Under the pieces are notes generated by a model that did not search any database, was not told the origin of the DNA, and saw nothing but the letters and a program-made list of their open reading frames with translations. Below, in pieces: positions 10,985-19,044 of a stretch of 64,000 nucleotides of DNA. The position numbers and the translations under genes are program-made. The stretch's first letter is position 1; each line of letters begins with the position of its first letter. The stretch is from Bacillus sp. AZ43 (lineage in GTDB: Bacteria > Actinomycetota > Actinomycetes > Mycobacteriales > Geodermatophilaceae): the NCBI GenBank assembly GCA_004570425.1, contig SPQJ01000013.1, forward strand, positions 1 through 64,000, read 5' to 3'.

Positions 10985-11625
10985 CCGTCCGCGTGGCGCT
11001 CGTGGACGACGAGCCGCTGATCCGCAGCGGGCTGGCCGCGGTGATCGGGGCCGAGCCCGACCTCGAGGTCGTGGGGGAGGCGGGGGACGGCAGCGAGGTG
11101 CTGGACCTCGTCGGCCGGACATCGCCGGACGTCGTCCTCATGGACGTGCGCATGCCCCGGCTCGACGGCATCGCGGCCACCCGCGCGCTGGTCCGGGCCG
11201 GGTCGGCCGCTCGGGTGCTCGTGCTCACCACCTTCACCAACGACGACCACGTGTTCGAGGCCCTGGCCGCGGGGGCCGACGGCTTCCTCCTCAAGCGCTC
11301 GACACCGGAGGAGGTGCTGCACGGCATCCGGACCGTGGCTCGCGGCGAGTCGCTGCTGTTCCCCGACGCGGTGCGCGAGCTGGCCCGCCGCCACGTCGGT
11401 GCCGAGGCGGCGGACCACCCGGGCCTGGCCCGGCTGACCGCACGCGAGGGCGACGTGCTGCGGCTGATGGCGGCGGGGCTCAGCAACGCCGAGATCGCGG
11501 CCGAGCTGGTCGTCGGGGTGGAGACGGTGCGCAGCCACGTCGCGGCCGTGCTGGCCAAGACCGGGACCCGCGACCGCACCCAGGCCGTCGTCCTCGCCTA
11601 CCGGTCGGGTTTCGTGCCGACCTGA
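10981..11625 (+). CDS. NarL/LuxR-type response regulator
   Basis: 214 residues: a receiver domain with acidic pair Asp9-Asp10 and phosphoacceptor Asp55 (VVLMDVRMPRLDG), then a LuxR helix-turn-helix near residues 145-205 (LTAREGDVLRLMAAGLSNAE and VGVETVRSHVAAVL). Partner of the kinase encoded immediately upstream, with GTGA start/stop overlap. Targets are not identifiable; the membrane protein upstream of the kinase is one candidate. Confidence 0.92.
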   Translation: MTVRVALVDDEPLIRSGLAAVIGAEPDLEVVGEAGDGSEVLDLVGRTSPDVVLMDVRMPRLDGIAATRALVRAGSAARVLVLTTFTNDDHVFEALAAGADGFLLKRSTPEEVLHGIRTVARGESLLFPDAVRELARRHVGAEAADHPGLARLTAREGDVLRLMAAGLSNAEIAAELVVGVETVRSHVAAVLAKTGTRDRTQAVVLAYRSGFVPT

Positions 11626-11646
11626 CGGGCGCCCGGCGCGCGGAGG

Positions 11647-13200
11647 TCAGTCGTGGAAGACCTCGATGTCGGCGCCCATCTCGATCAGCCGCTCGTAGAG
11701 CTGCTCGTAGCCGCGGGCGATGATGTCGACGTTGCGCAGCACCGAGGTGCCCTTGGCCGCCAGCATGGCCAGCAGGATGACCACGGCCGGCCGCAGCGCG
11801 GGCGGGCAGATCACCTCGGCGCTCGACCAGCGCGTCGGGCCGTTGACCAGCACCCGGTGCGGGTCCATGAGCCGGACGTCGGCGCCCAGCCGGGTCAGGT
11901 CCGAGAGGTGGATCGCGCGGTTGTCGTAGACCCAGTCGTGGATCAGCGTCGACCCGCTCGCCTGCGCGGCGATGACGGCGAAGAACGGCAGGTTGTCGAT
12001 GTTGAGGCCCGGGAACGGCATCGGGTGGATCTTGTCGATCGGCGCGTGCAGCTCCGACGGGTGGATCGTGATGTCGGCCAGCCGGGTGTGCCCGTTGTCG
12101 GCCAGGTACTCGTCGGACAGCTCGTAGCGCAGCCCCATCTCGGCGAGCACGGCCAGCTCGATCTCGAGGAAGTCGATCGGCGCCCGCTGGACGGTCAGCT
12201 CCGAGCCGGTGACGATGCCGGCCGTCAGCAGGCTCATCGCCTCGACCGGGTCCTCGCTGATCGTGTAGTCGACGTCGGCGTCGAGCACCGGCCGGCCCTG
12301 GACGACCAGGGTGGTGGTGCCCAGGCCCTCGATGCCCACGCCGAGCAGCTGCAGGTACAGGCAGAGGTCCTGCACCATGTAGTTCGAGCTGGCGTTGCGG
12401 ATGACCGTCGTCCCGTCGGTGCGGGCGGCGGCCAGCAGCGCGTTCTCGGTCACCGTGTCGCCGCGCTCGGTCAGCACGATGGCCCGCCCCGGGGCGCCGG
12501 CGTGCCGCACGGTGGCGTGGTACTCGCCGGCCCGCGCCTCCACCTCGAGCCCGAACGGGCGCAGGGCGATCATGTGCGGCTGCACGGTGCGGGTGCCCAG
12601 GTCGCAGCCTCCCGCGTAGGGCAGCTCGAAGGTCTGCGCGCGGTGCAGCAGGGGGCCCAGGAACATGATGATGCTGCGGGTCCGGCGGGCGGCGTCCGCG
12701 TCGATGGCGGCCAGGTCGAGCTGGTCGGGGACGACGATCGTGAGGTCGCGCCCGGCCGTGTCCCAGGTGGCTGACACCCCGATGGAGCGGAGCACGTCGA
12801 GGATCCGCTCCACCTCGACGATCCGGGCCACGTTGCGCAGGGTCGTGCGGCCGCGGTTGAGCAACGACGCGCAGAGCAGCGCGACGGCGGCGTTCTTCGA
12901 CGACTTCACCGCGACGCTGCCGCGCAGCGGGCGCCCGCCGGCGACGCGCAGGTGCGTGGGCCCGGTGGGACCGAGGCTGATCAGCTCGCTCTCGAGCGCG
13001 GCCGACAGCCGGCCGAGCAGCTCGAGGGTGAGGTTCTGGTTGCCCTGCTCGATCCGGGCGACGGCGCTCTGGCTCGTGCCGAGGCGCTCGGCGAGCTGCT
13101 GCTGGGTGAGCCCCCGGTGCCGGCGGGCGTCGCGGACGAGGGCGCCGATGCGGGTCATGGCGGAGTCGACGGGGAGATCGGTCAGCGTCACGCCGGCCAC
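11647..13200 (-). CDS. MurA-like enolpyruvyl transferase fused to an XRE HTH domain
   Basis: 517 residues. Residues about 16-72 are a Cro/CI-type HTH (GLTQQQLAERLGTSQSAVAR); from about 85 to the end it is a UDP-N-acetylglucosamine 1-carboxyvinyltransferase. MurA residues look intact: Lys102-Asn103 in KSSKNAAV, and the PEP-reactive cysteine as Cys199 in AGGCDLGTR. The fold ends normally. Such HTH-MurA proteins occur in actinobacteria as a second MurA. GTG 13200 is the longest start; ATG 13158, just before the HTH, is possible. A perfect palindrome lies three bases upstream of GTG 13200, suggesting autoregulation. Whether it catalyses, regulates or both is not known from sequence. Confidence 0.88.
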   Translation of the reverse strand: MAGVTLTDLPVDSAMTRIGALVRDARRHRGLTQQQLAERLGTSQSAVARIEQGNQNLTLELLGRLSAALESELISLGPTGPTHLRVAGGRPLRGSVAVKSSKNAAVALLCASLLNRGRTTLRNVARIVEVERILDVLRSIGVSATWDTAGRDLTIVVPDQLDLAAIDADAARRTRSIIMFLGPLLHRAQTFELPYAGGCDLGTRTVQPHMIALRPFGLEVEARAGEYHATVRHAGAPGRAIVLTERGDTVTENALLAAARTDGTTVIRNASSNYMVQDLCLYLQLLGVGIEGLGTTTLVVQGRPVLDADVDYTISEDPVEAMSLLTAGIVTGSELTVQRAPIDFLEIELAVLAEMGLRYELSDEYLADNGHTRLADITIHPSELHAPIDKIHPMPFPGLNIDNLPFFAVIAAQASGSTLIHDWVYDNRAIHLSDLTRLGADVRLMDPHRVLVNGPTRWSSAEVICPPALRPAVVILLAMLAAKGTSVLRNVDIIARGYEQLYERLIEMGADIEVFHD

Positions 13201-13202
13201 GA

Positions 13203-13220
13203 TATCTCACTTGTGAGATA
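13203..13220. promoter_or_regulatory. 18-bp palindrome, candidate operator of the HTH-MurA gene
   Basis: TATCTCACTTGTGAGATA: two perfect 8-base arms around TT. It abuts the start of the HTH-MurA gene and sits about 35 bases before the divergent SDR gene. It is AT-rich in a very GC-rich setting. The obvious candidate binder is the XRE domain encoded next to it. Confidence 0.75.
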
Positions 13221-13254
13221 GCAGTCGGCGGGTCGTGGGCGGCAGACTGCGCCC

Positions 13255-14001
13255 ATGGACGTGCTGGTGACGGGCGGGAGCGGACGGCTCGGCGAACGCC
13301 TGACGGCGCCGCTGCAGGCAGCGGGCCACCGGGTCCGACGGATGTCCCGCCGGGGGACCGGCCCCGGCGGCGTCCGCGGTGACCTCGCCACCGGCTTCGA
13401 CCTCGACCTGGCCGTGCGCGGGGCCGAGCTGGTCGTGCACGCGGCGAGCGACCCGCAGGGCGACCCGTGGCAGGTCGACGTCGCGGGGACGCGGCGGCTG
13501 GTGGAGGCGCTGGACCGGGGCACCGTGCGACACCTGGTGTACGTGTCGATCGTCGGCGTCGACCGCATCCCGTTCGGTTACTACCGCGCGAAGTTCGCCG
13601 CGGAGCAGGTGCTCCTCGCGTCCGGTCTCCCGGTGACGCTGCTGCGGGTGACGCAGTTCCACGACTTCGTGGACTTCCTCCTCGACTCGGCCCGCCGAGG
13701 GCCGGTGGTCCCCGTCCCGATGGGCTGGCGGGTCCAGCCGGTGGACGTGGGCGAGGTCGCCGCGCACGTCGCCGACGTCGTCGCCCGGCCCCCGGCCGGC
13801 GGGGTCGTGGAGTACGCCGGCCCGGAGGAGCACAGCGCGGGCGACCTGGCCCGCGCCTGGGCCGCGGCCCGCGCGCCCGGCGTGCACGTCGTGTCCACCC
13901 CCGTGCCGGGGAAGCTGAGTGCCGCCTTCCGCGACGGCGCCGCTCTCCCCACCGGCGGCGAGCGGGGGCTGCGGACCTACGGCCAGCACCTGCACGGATG
14001 A
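13255..14001 (+). CDS. Atypical SDR / NmrA-like NAD(P)-binding protein
   Basis: 248 residues with an N-terminal Rossmann motif VLVTGGSGRLGERL and the HLVYVSIVGVD strand of NmrA-like and NAD-dependent epimerase proteins. The SDR catalytic Tyr-x-x-x-Lys is represented by YYRAKFAAE. The substrate is unknown; a redox-sensing or quinone-reductase role is possible. ATG 13255 has CAGACT at -12 to -7, consistent with leaderless expression from the promoter facing the HTH-MurA gene. The stop overlaps the next gene by four bases. Confidence 0.8.
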   Translation: MDVLVTGGSGRLGERLTAPLQAAGHRVRRMSRRGTGPGGVRGDLATGFDLDLAVRGAELVVHAASDPQGDPWQVDVAGTRRLVEALDRGTVRHLVYVSIVGVDRIPFGYYRAKFAAEQVLLASGLPVTLLRVTQFHDFVDFLLDSARRGPVVPVPMGWRVQPVDVGEVAAHVADVVARPPAGGVVEYAGPEEHSAGDLARAWAAARAPGVHVVSTPVPGKLSAAFRDGAALPTGGERGLRTYGQHLHG

Positions 14002-14615
14002 CGACGAGGGTCGACCTCCGCAGGGAGCTGGGCCAGCTGTACTCCGCGACGCGGTCCCCGGCGCTCGTCGACGTCCCCGAGCTGTCCTTCCTCATGGTCG
14101 ACGGCCACGGCGACCCCAACACGGCACCGGCCTACGCCGAGGCCGTCGAGGCGCTGTACTCGGTCGCCTACACCGTCCGGTTCGCGCTGCGCGACGGGCC
14201 GGCGGCCCTCGACGCCCCGGTCATGCCGCTCGAGGGGCTGTGGTGGACGGCGGACATGGCCACGTTCTCCACCGACGACAAGTCGGCCTGGGACTGGACG
14301 ATGATGATCGCCCTCCCGGAGCAGGCGACCGCCGACGTCGTGGCGGCGGCGGTCACCCGGGCGGCGACGCGGCGCCGGCTCGCGGCGATCGGTCGCGTGC
14401 GGCTCGAGCGCTGGGCGGAGGGCCGGGCCGCGCAGGTGCTGCACATCGGCCCGTACAGCGCCGAGGGGCCGACCATCGCGGCGCTGCACGCGTTCATCGC
14501 CGGGCAGGGGTACGGCCTCGCCGGCAAGCACCACGAGATCTACCTCGGCGATCCCCGCCGGGCGGCCCCGGAGCGGCTCAGGACGATCATCCGTCAGCCG
14601 GTGGCCGGGGTCTGA
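13998..14615 (+). CDS. GyrI-like small-molecule-binding domain protein
   Basis: 205 residues resembling stand-alone GyrI-like/SOUL-type effector-binding domains. Typical segments are LSFLMVDGHGDPN near the N-terminus, LEGLWWTAD in the centre and VLHIGPYSAEGPTIAALHAF, with HHEIYLGDPRR near the end. These proteins bind or hydrolyse small, often cyclic compounds. It starts with ATGA overlapping the SDR stop, so the two are coupled. No catalytic assignment is possible from sequence alone. Confidence 0.75.
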   Translation: MTTRVDLRRELGQLYSATRSPALVDVPELSFLMVDGHGDPNTAPAYAEAVEALYSVAYTVRFALRDGPAALDAPVMPLEGLWWTADMATFSTDDKSAWDWTMMIALPEQATADVVAAAVTRAATRRRLAAIGRVRLERWAEGRAAQVLHIGPYSAEGPTIAALHAFIAGQGYGLAGKHHEIYLGDPRRAAPERLRTIIRQPVAGV

Positions 14616-14704
14616 GACCGCAGGGCTCCTGCCATCTTCCGCAGCGTCGCGGACGGTCCGGACGCCGTGGCCGGAAACCGCCGGAGAACGTCGGACCCGC
14701 CGCC

Positions 14705-14710
14705 TACGGT
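14705..14710 (+). promoter_or_regulatory. -10 element of the EamA gene (leaderless)
   Basis: TACGGT placed so that its first base is 12 bases before the GTG start at 14717. The same arrangement recurs before many genes in this window. Confidence 0.55.
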
Positions 14711-14716
14711 CCCCTC

Positions 14717-15622
14717 GTGAGCACCCAGACCCCGGTCCGTGTCCCCGCGGCGGCGGACGGCCTCGGCGCCCGCACCGTCGCCGCGGTCGCGTTCACGGTG
14801 CTGGCGTGGGCGTCGGCCTTCGTCGGCATCCGCGCGGTGGGGGAGGACCTCTCGCCCGGAGCGCTCGCCCTGGGCCGTCTCCTCGTCGGCACCGCGGTGC
14901 TGGGGCTGCTCATGGTGGGCCGGGGCTGGGTCCGCCCGCAGGGGCGGGAGTGGACGCTGCTGGCGGTCTGCGGGATCGGCTGGTTCGGCATCTACAACGT
15001 CGCCCTCAACGCCGCCGAGCAGCACCTCGACGCCGGCACCACGGCCATGCTGGTCAACATCGGGCCGATCCTCATCGCCGTCTTCGCCGGTCTGCTGCTG
15101 GGCGAAGGGTTCCCCCGGTGGCTGGTCGTCGGCATCGCGGTGGCCTTCGCCGGGGTGATCCTCATCGGGCTGGCCACCCGGGGCGCGGAGGCCGACCTGC
15201 TCGGGGTCGTCCTGTGCGTGGTCGCGGCGGTCACGTACGCCGCCGGGGTGGTGGCCCAGAAGCCGCTGCTGCGGCGGCTGCCCGGGCTGCAGGTGACCTT
15301 CATGGCCTGCGCGACCGGCGCGGTCTGCTGCCTGCCCTGGGCGGGCGTGCTGCTCGACGAGCTGGCGGCCGCGCCGGCCGGGTCGGTGGCGGGAATGGTC
15401 TACCTGGGCGCGGTGCCGACGGCGCTGGCCTTCAGCACCTGGGCCTACGCCCTGCGCCGGATGGACGCGGGACGGCTCGGCGTGACCACCTACCTGGTGC
15501 CGCCGCTGGTCATCCTGTTGGGCTGGCTGCTGCTCGACGAGGTCCCGCCCGCGCTCGCCGTGGTCGGGGGCGCGGTCTGCCTCGCCGGGGTCGCCCTGTC
15601 CCGCCGCCGGGCTCAGAGGTAG
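14717..15622 (+). CDS. EamA/DMT-family transporter
   Basis: 301-residue inner-membrane transporter with ten predicted helices in two repeated EamA halves. The first starts VAFTVLAWASAFVGIRAV and the second near VVLCVVAAVTYAAGVV; the halves end with LLLGEGFPRW and LLLDEVPPAL, the usual acidic EamA motif. It is likely a metabolite or drug exporter, substrate unknown. Start GTG 14717 has no ribosome site but an ideally placed TACGGT. The 3' end overlaps the convergent PNPOx gene by 10 bases. Confidence 0.88.
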   Translation: MSTQTPVRVPAAADGLGARTVAAVAFTVLAWASAFVGIRAVGEDLSPGALALGRLLVGTAVLGLLMVGRGWVRPQGREWTLLAVCGIGWFGIYNVALNAAEQHLDAGTTAMLVNIGPILIAVFAGLLLGEGFPRWLVVGIAVAFAGVILIGLATRGAEADLLGVVLCVVAAVTYAAGVVAQKPLLRRLPGLQVTFMACATGAVCCLPWAGVLLDELAAAPAGSVAGMVYLGAVPTALAFSTWAYALRRMDAGRLGVTTYLVPPLVILLGWLLLDEVPPALAVVGGAVCLAGVALSRRRAQR

Positions 15623-16077
15623 GCGCGCTCGTCCACGGCCGGTGGCAGCTCGCCGGGCACGATCCGCCGGCCGGAGACGTCGTGGGCGATCAGCCGCAGC
15701 CACGTCCCGTGCTCACCCGGGGCCCAGGGCTCCACCCCGGTGGCCCGGGTCCGCGCCACCAGGTCGGCGCGGTGCTCGTCGCCCACCTCCTCGGCCTGCC
15801 CGCGCACCAGCACGCTCCAGCCGCTGCGGGTCCGCCGGTCGATCTCGTCCACCTCGAACGTGACGTTGGCGTGCTGGGCGGCCCGCAGGACCGTTCCCGG
15901 CCGGGTGCGGATGACGAGGGTGGTGCCGTCGAGGGCGTAGTTGACCGGGAGGATGAGCGGGTAGTTCTCGGCGTTCACCCCGATCCGGCCGATCTCCTGG
16001 GTCGCCAGGAGCCGGTAGCACTCGTCGGTGGGGAGCGCCTGCATGGTGGCGTCGGACGGTCCGGCGGCGTGCGTCAC
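15613..16077 (-). CDS. Pyridoxamine 5'-phosphate oxidase-family flavin protein
   Basis: 154 residues with the split-barrel FMN-binding fold: ECYRLLATQEIGRIGVN, then YPLILPVNYALDGTTLVIRT, VTFEVDEID and WSVLVRGQAEEV. This is the general Pyridox_ox_2 type, not true PdxH, and related proteins reduce or bind F420/FMN substrates. Start GTG 16077 has CAGGAT at -12 to -7; ATG 16044 would shorten it by 11 residues. It is divergent from an Acg-type nitroreductase, also a flavin protein, across 123 bases. Confidence 0.82.
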   Translation of the reverse strand: MTHAAGPSDATMQALPTDECYRLLATQEIGRIGVNAENYPLILPVNYALDGTTLVIRTRPGTVLRAAQHANVTFEVDEIDRRTRSGWSVLVRGQAEEVGDEHRADLVARTRATGVEPWAPGEHGTWLRLIAHDVSGRRIVPGELPPAVDERAYL

Positions 16078-16200
16078 GCGTCCATCCTGGCCAGGGTCGC
16101 CGGGCGGCGCAGCTCCGCGGCGGACGCCCGGCGCGATGAACGCCGGGCCGGTGGGGTAGGCAGGTGCAGGGCGCACGCACGGACGAGCCGGGAGGTCAGC

Positions 16201-17211
16201 GTGGAGGAGCAGGACTGGACGCAGGTGGTGGCCGCGGCCACGCGGGCGCCGTCGATCCACAACACGCAGCCGTGGCGGTTCGTCGCCGGCCCGGACCGGC
16301 TGGATGTCTTCCTGGACCGCGAGCGCGCCCTGCCCGTCCTGGACCCGTCCGGCCGGCAGCAGGTGATCAGCTGCGGGAGCGCCGTCGAGTTCGCGGTCGT
16401 CGCCCTGGCCGCGACGGGCCGGCTCTCCGAGGTCGACGTCGCCCCCGGCGGCGACCCCGACCTCCTGGCCACCGTGCGGGTGGTCGGCGACCACGCGGCG
16501 ACCGACGAGGACCGCGCCGTCGCCGCCGCGATCGAGCACCGGCACACGGTGCGTGCACCGTTCCAGCCGCGAGCGGTGCCCGGCGAGCTGGTCGACCGCC
16601 TCCAGCGCGAGGCGGCCGCCTTCGGTACCTGGCTCAAGCCCATCACCCGCTCCGAGGAGGAGGTCGCGACGGTCTTCCTCATCTCCCGGGCGGAGGAGAT
16701 GGAGCAGGGCGACCCGGCCTACCGGGCCGAGCTCGAGCGCTGGCTGCGCACCGACCCCGGCGCCCCGGACGGCGTGCCGGTCGAGGCGGTGCCCGCCGGT
16801 GATCCGCACGCCCGGCCGTCGAACTGGCTGATCCGCGACTTCGTGGTCGGGCGTCACGAGACCCACCCGTTCCTGGAGGCGGGCGACCCGGATGCGCCCC
16901 CGCCGGAGGTCGAACGGCCGACGGTCGTGCTGCTGGGCACCGACGGCGACGACCGCTCCGCGTGGGTCCAGTCGGGCCGGGCGCTGGGCCGGGTGCTGCT
17001 CCTGGCCACCGCGGCCGGTGTGGCGGCGTCGCCGCTCACCCAGGCGCTCGACTGGCCGGCCACCCGCACGCGGATGCAGTCGCGGCTCTCCCTGGTCGGC
17101 CACCCGCAGATGCTCCTGCGGATGGGCTACCCGCCCGAGACGCCGGCCGGGGCGGTCAGCGGGCGCCGGCCGGTGAGCGACGTGCTGCGCTTCGAGCCCG
17201 CCGCCCCCTGA
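16201..17211 (+). CDS. Acg-type nitroreductase-fold flavin protein
   Basis: 336 residues resembling mycobacterial Acg (Rv2032)/Rv3131 proteins. The N-terminal VVAAATRAPSIHNTQPWRF is the typical nitroreductase FMN-binding opening, and VAASPLTQALDWPATRTRM and HPQMLLRMGYP are the C-terminal signature. Acg lacks classical nitroreductase activity and is proposed to sequester flavin. Start GTG 16201 follows GGAGGT (16191-16196). In mycobacteria these genes belong to the hypoxia DosR regulon; I could not see a DosR box here. Confidence 0.83.
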   Translation: MEEQDWTQVVAAATRAPSIHNTQPWRFVAGPDRLDVFLDRERALPVLDPSGRQQVISCGSAVEFAVVALAATGRLSEVDVAPGGDPDLLATVRVVGDHAATDEDRAVAAAIEHRHTVRAPFQPRAVPGELVDRLQREAAAFGTWLKPITRSEEEVATVFLISRAEEMEQGDPAYRAELERWLRTDPGAPDGVPVEAVPAGDPHARPSNWLIRDFVVGRHETHPFLEAGDPDAPPPEVERPTVVLLGTDGDDRSAWVQSGRALGRVLLLATAAGVAASPLTQALDWPATRTRMQSRLSLVGHPQMLLRMGYPPETPAGAVSGRRPVSDVLRFEPAAP

Positions 17212-17212
17212 G

Positions 17213-18007
17213 TCAGTCGCGCCGCGCCCAGGGGTCGTCGACGTCGAGGTCCGCGTCGTCCCGATCGGCGTGAGCGCGCCCCGCGGCCGCCTCCAGCGCC
17301 TCGTCGCGGGCGCGCGCCCGGGCGGCCCGCTCCGCGCGGGCCCGCTCGCGCTCCTCGCGACGACCGGGGCGGGCGTCGGCCTGGTCCACCTCGGGGACCG
17401 CCTCCGTCGCGGCCGGCCGGAGCCGCCACAGCGCGGCGCCGGCCACCGCCAGGCCGAGCGGGAGCGGATACGCGGCGACCCTCTCGGTCCCGCCCTCGCC
17501 GAGGTGGGAGACGACCCCGGTGAGGAAGAGGACCGTCGCCCCCGTCGCCACCATGCCCAGCAGCGCGAGCGTCGTCCCGAGGGCCTCCGACCGCGGGCGC
17601 ACGGCGTAGGCCAGCGCGATCAGCCCCAGCCCGCCGCCGACCAGGTAGAGGAACGCGCCGAAGGCGTGCAGCGTCGAGTTGCCGTCGGTCGGGAACGCGC
17701 CGACGAGCAGGACGCCCGCCGCGGCCGCTCCCAGGAGCACCGGGACGACCTGCGCGGCGCCGCGGAGCAGGGCCGGGCGCAGCAGCAGGGTCCCGGCGAG
17801 GATCAGCACGGCCTGCAGCACGAACGAGGCGTTCATCAGCTGCCGGCCGGCGGACTCGGCGGCCCCCAGGGCGCTGATGACGTCGTCGGCGCGGGAGTAG
17901 CCGCCCTCGTAGCGGGCCTCGGCGAGCGCCTCCAGGACGAAGAACTGGAGGGTCAGCAGCCAGGCGATCGCGCCCCAGCGCAGGCGGTTCGGGTTCACGC
18001 GGTCCAT
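17213..18007 (-). CDS. DUF998 membrane protein
   Basis: 264 residues: six or seven hydrophobic segments over residues 8-205, then a charged Arg/Ala/Asp tail of about 55 residues (many RAR and DDAD repeats). The DUF998 signature is the PTDGNSTLHAFGAFLYL region after the fourth helix. ATG 18007 overlaps the end of the EVE-like gene by 13 bases, so the genes are probably cotranscribed. The function of DUF998 is unknown. The cytoplasmic acidic/basic tail is unusual in length. Confidence 0.75.
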   Translation of the reverse strand: MDRVNPNRLRWGAIAWLLTLQFFVLEALAEARYEGGYSRADDVISALGAAESAGRQLMNASFVLQAVLILAGTLLLRPALLRGAAQVVPVLLGAAAAGVLLVGAFPTDGNSTLHAFGAFLYLVGGGLGLIALAYAVRPRSEALGTTLALLGMVATGATVLFLTGVVSHLGEGGTERVAAYPLPLGLAVAGAALWRLRPAATEAVPEVDQADARPGRREERERARAERAARARARDEALEAAAGRAHADRDDADLDVDDPWARRD

Positions 18008-18435
18008 CGTCCCAGGACGTCCTCCGGCACCCGGTCGAGGACCGCGGCGAACTGCTCGGCCGACAGCCAGGAGGGATTGCTGCCGGCGGGCATCCGGAGC
18101 ACCTCGGCGTCGCGCATCCGGGGATCGGTGAGCAGGCCGGCCCGGGGGACGGGTTCGTCGAGGAGGGTCAGCCGGACCGGGACGGCGAACCCCTCGGGCG
18201 TGTTGCCGACCGCCCCGGCGATCGTGCCGCGCGCGTGGACCCCCGGCCGGTCGCGCCCGCTGATCCACAGCAGGCACGGCTGGCCGGGCGCGACGAGATC
18301 CAGCCGGTAGGAACGGCGCACGCACCGGTCGAGCTGCCGGGTCGCGCCGGCCGGCCACCCCGGCGCGATCGCGGCCGGCGGGCTGGTGCTCTTCAGCACC
18401 CAGCAGGCCACGTCGCCCGGGGTCAGCCGCCCCAC
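17995..18435 (-). CDS. EVE-like (PUA-fold) domain protein
   Basis: 146 residues. It opens GDVACWVLKSTSP and contains CLLWISGRDRPGVHARGTIAG, strongly reminiscent of EVE domains, which read modified bases in DNA or RNA. The middle (RSYRLDLVAPG) and the C-terminal helix region also fit. GTG 18435 lies four bases after the stop of the upstream small gene; CCGACT stands at -12 to -7. It overlaps the DUF998 gene. The assignment is by pattern only and a binding role for modified nucleic acid is inference. Confidence 0.6.
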   Translation of the reverse strand: MGRLTPGDVACWVLKSTSPPAAIAPGWPAGATRQLDRCVRRSYRLDLVAPGQPCLLWISGRDRPGVHARGTIAGAVGNTPEGFAVPVRLTLLDEPVPRAGLLTDPRMRDAEVLRMPAGSNPSWLSAEQFAAVLDRVPEDVLGRWTA

Positions 18436-18439
18436 GGGC

Positions 18440-18640
18440 TCAGTCGGTGGCGGAGTGGAACTCGCCGCCGGTCGGGTCGGCGTCGTCGGAGCCCACGGCC
18501 TGGCGCTCCTGCTCCGTGCGGCGCTCGAGCAGCTCGTCGTCGGGGTGCGGGTCCTTGGCGTGCTGCGTGCGGTCGCGGGTGGGGTGCTCCTCGGGCTCGA
18601 TGACGTCGTCGAGGTTCGGGGTGTCGTGCGGGCCGGTCAT
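18440..18640 (-). CDS. Small acidic hypothetical protein
   Basis: 66 residues, very hydrophilic, rich in Asp, Glu, Thr and His, with no signal peptide or membrane segment: likely disordered. ATG 18640 has a good ribosome site, GGAGGA about six bases upstream, and the gene leads directly into the EVE-like and DUF998 genes. I recognise no family. Confidence 0.6.
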   Translation of the reverse strand: MTGPHDTPNLDDVIEPEEHPTRDRTQHAKDPHPDDELLERRTEQERQAVGSDDADPTGGEFHSATD

Positions 18641-18710
18641 CGGTCCTCCGTCCGGAGAGAGATCGTCTTCCCCTCGCCTTAGCCGCGTCCGGCGACCGCT
18701 AACCGCGCGA

Positions 18711-19022
18711 TCAGCGTGGTTCGAGCCGGGCCGCGGGCAGCCACGCCTCGACCAGCGCGGGCCCGTGCGGCCCCGTCACGGTGTAGGCGACCCGGCCCTG
18801 CCAGCCCCCGGCCCGCTGACGCCACTCGACGAGCAGGCCCGGCCAGGTGCCGGGACGGTCGGGTGGATCGCGGACCCAGCAGTGCCGCCCCTCGCCGCCG
18901 TCCCCGGGCGCCGCACGGACGCCGGCCGGCCGCCCCGCCGGGTCAGCGGCGGGCACGCCGGAGTCGGCGGCCCGCTCGCCGAGGGACGGCCGGCTCCCGT
19001 GTCGGTTCATCCCCCCGGCCAT
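18711..19022 (-). CDS. Conserved small protein, probably SOS-regulated
   Basis: 103 residues. The conserved part is the C-terminal 55 residues: HCWVRDPPDRPGTWPGLLVE, then GWQGRVAYTV and VEAWLPAARLEP. I recall similar small actinobacterial proteins near error-prone polymerase genes, but cannot verify this. A match to the actinobacterial LexA box lies 22 bases upstream of ATG 19022. GAGACT at -13 to -8 fits a leaderless start there; ATG 19010 is the alternative (99 residues). The N-terminal 45 residues are Pro/Gly/Ala-rich. Function unknown, DNA damage response inferred from the box. Confidence 0.7.
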   Translation of the reverse strand: MAGGMNRHGSRPSLGERAADSGVPAADPAGRPAGVRAAPGDGGEGRHCWVRDPPDRPGTWPGLLVEWRQRAGGWQGRVAYTVTGPHGPALVEAWLPAARLEPR

Positions 19023-19044
19023 GTCACCGAGTCTCGCACGGAAC

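Noticed and set aside
16078-16200. DosR/DevR box upstream of the Acg-type gene
   Set aside because: I looked for the GGGACT-type palindrome and found none in the 123-base divergent region.
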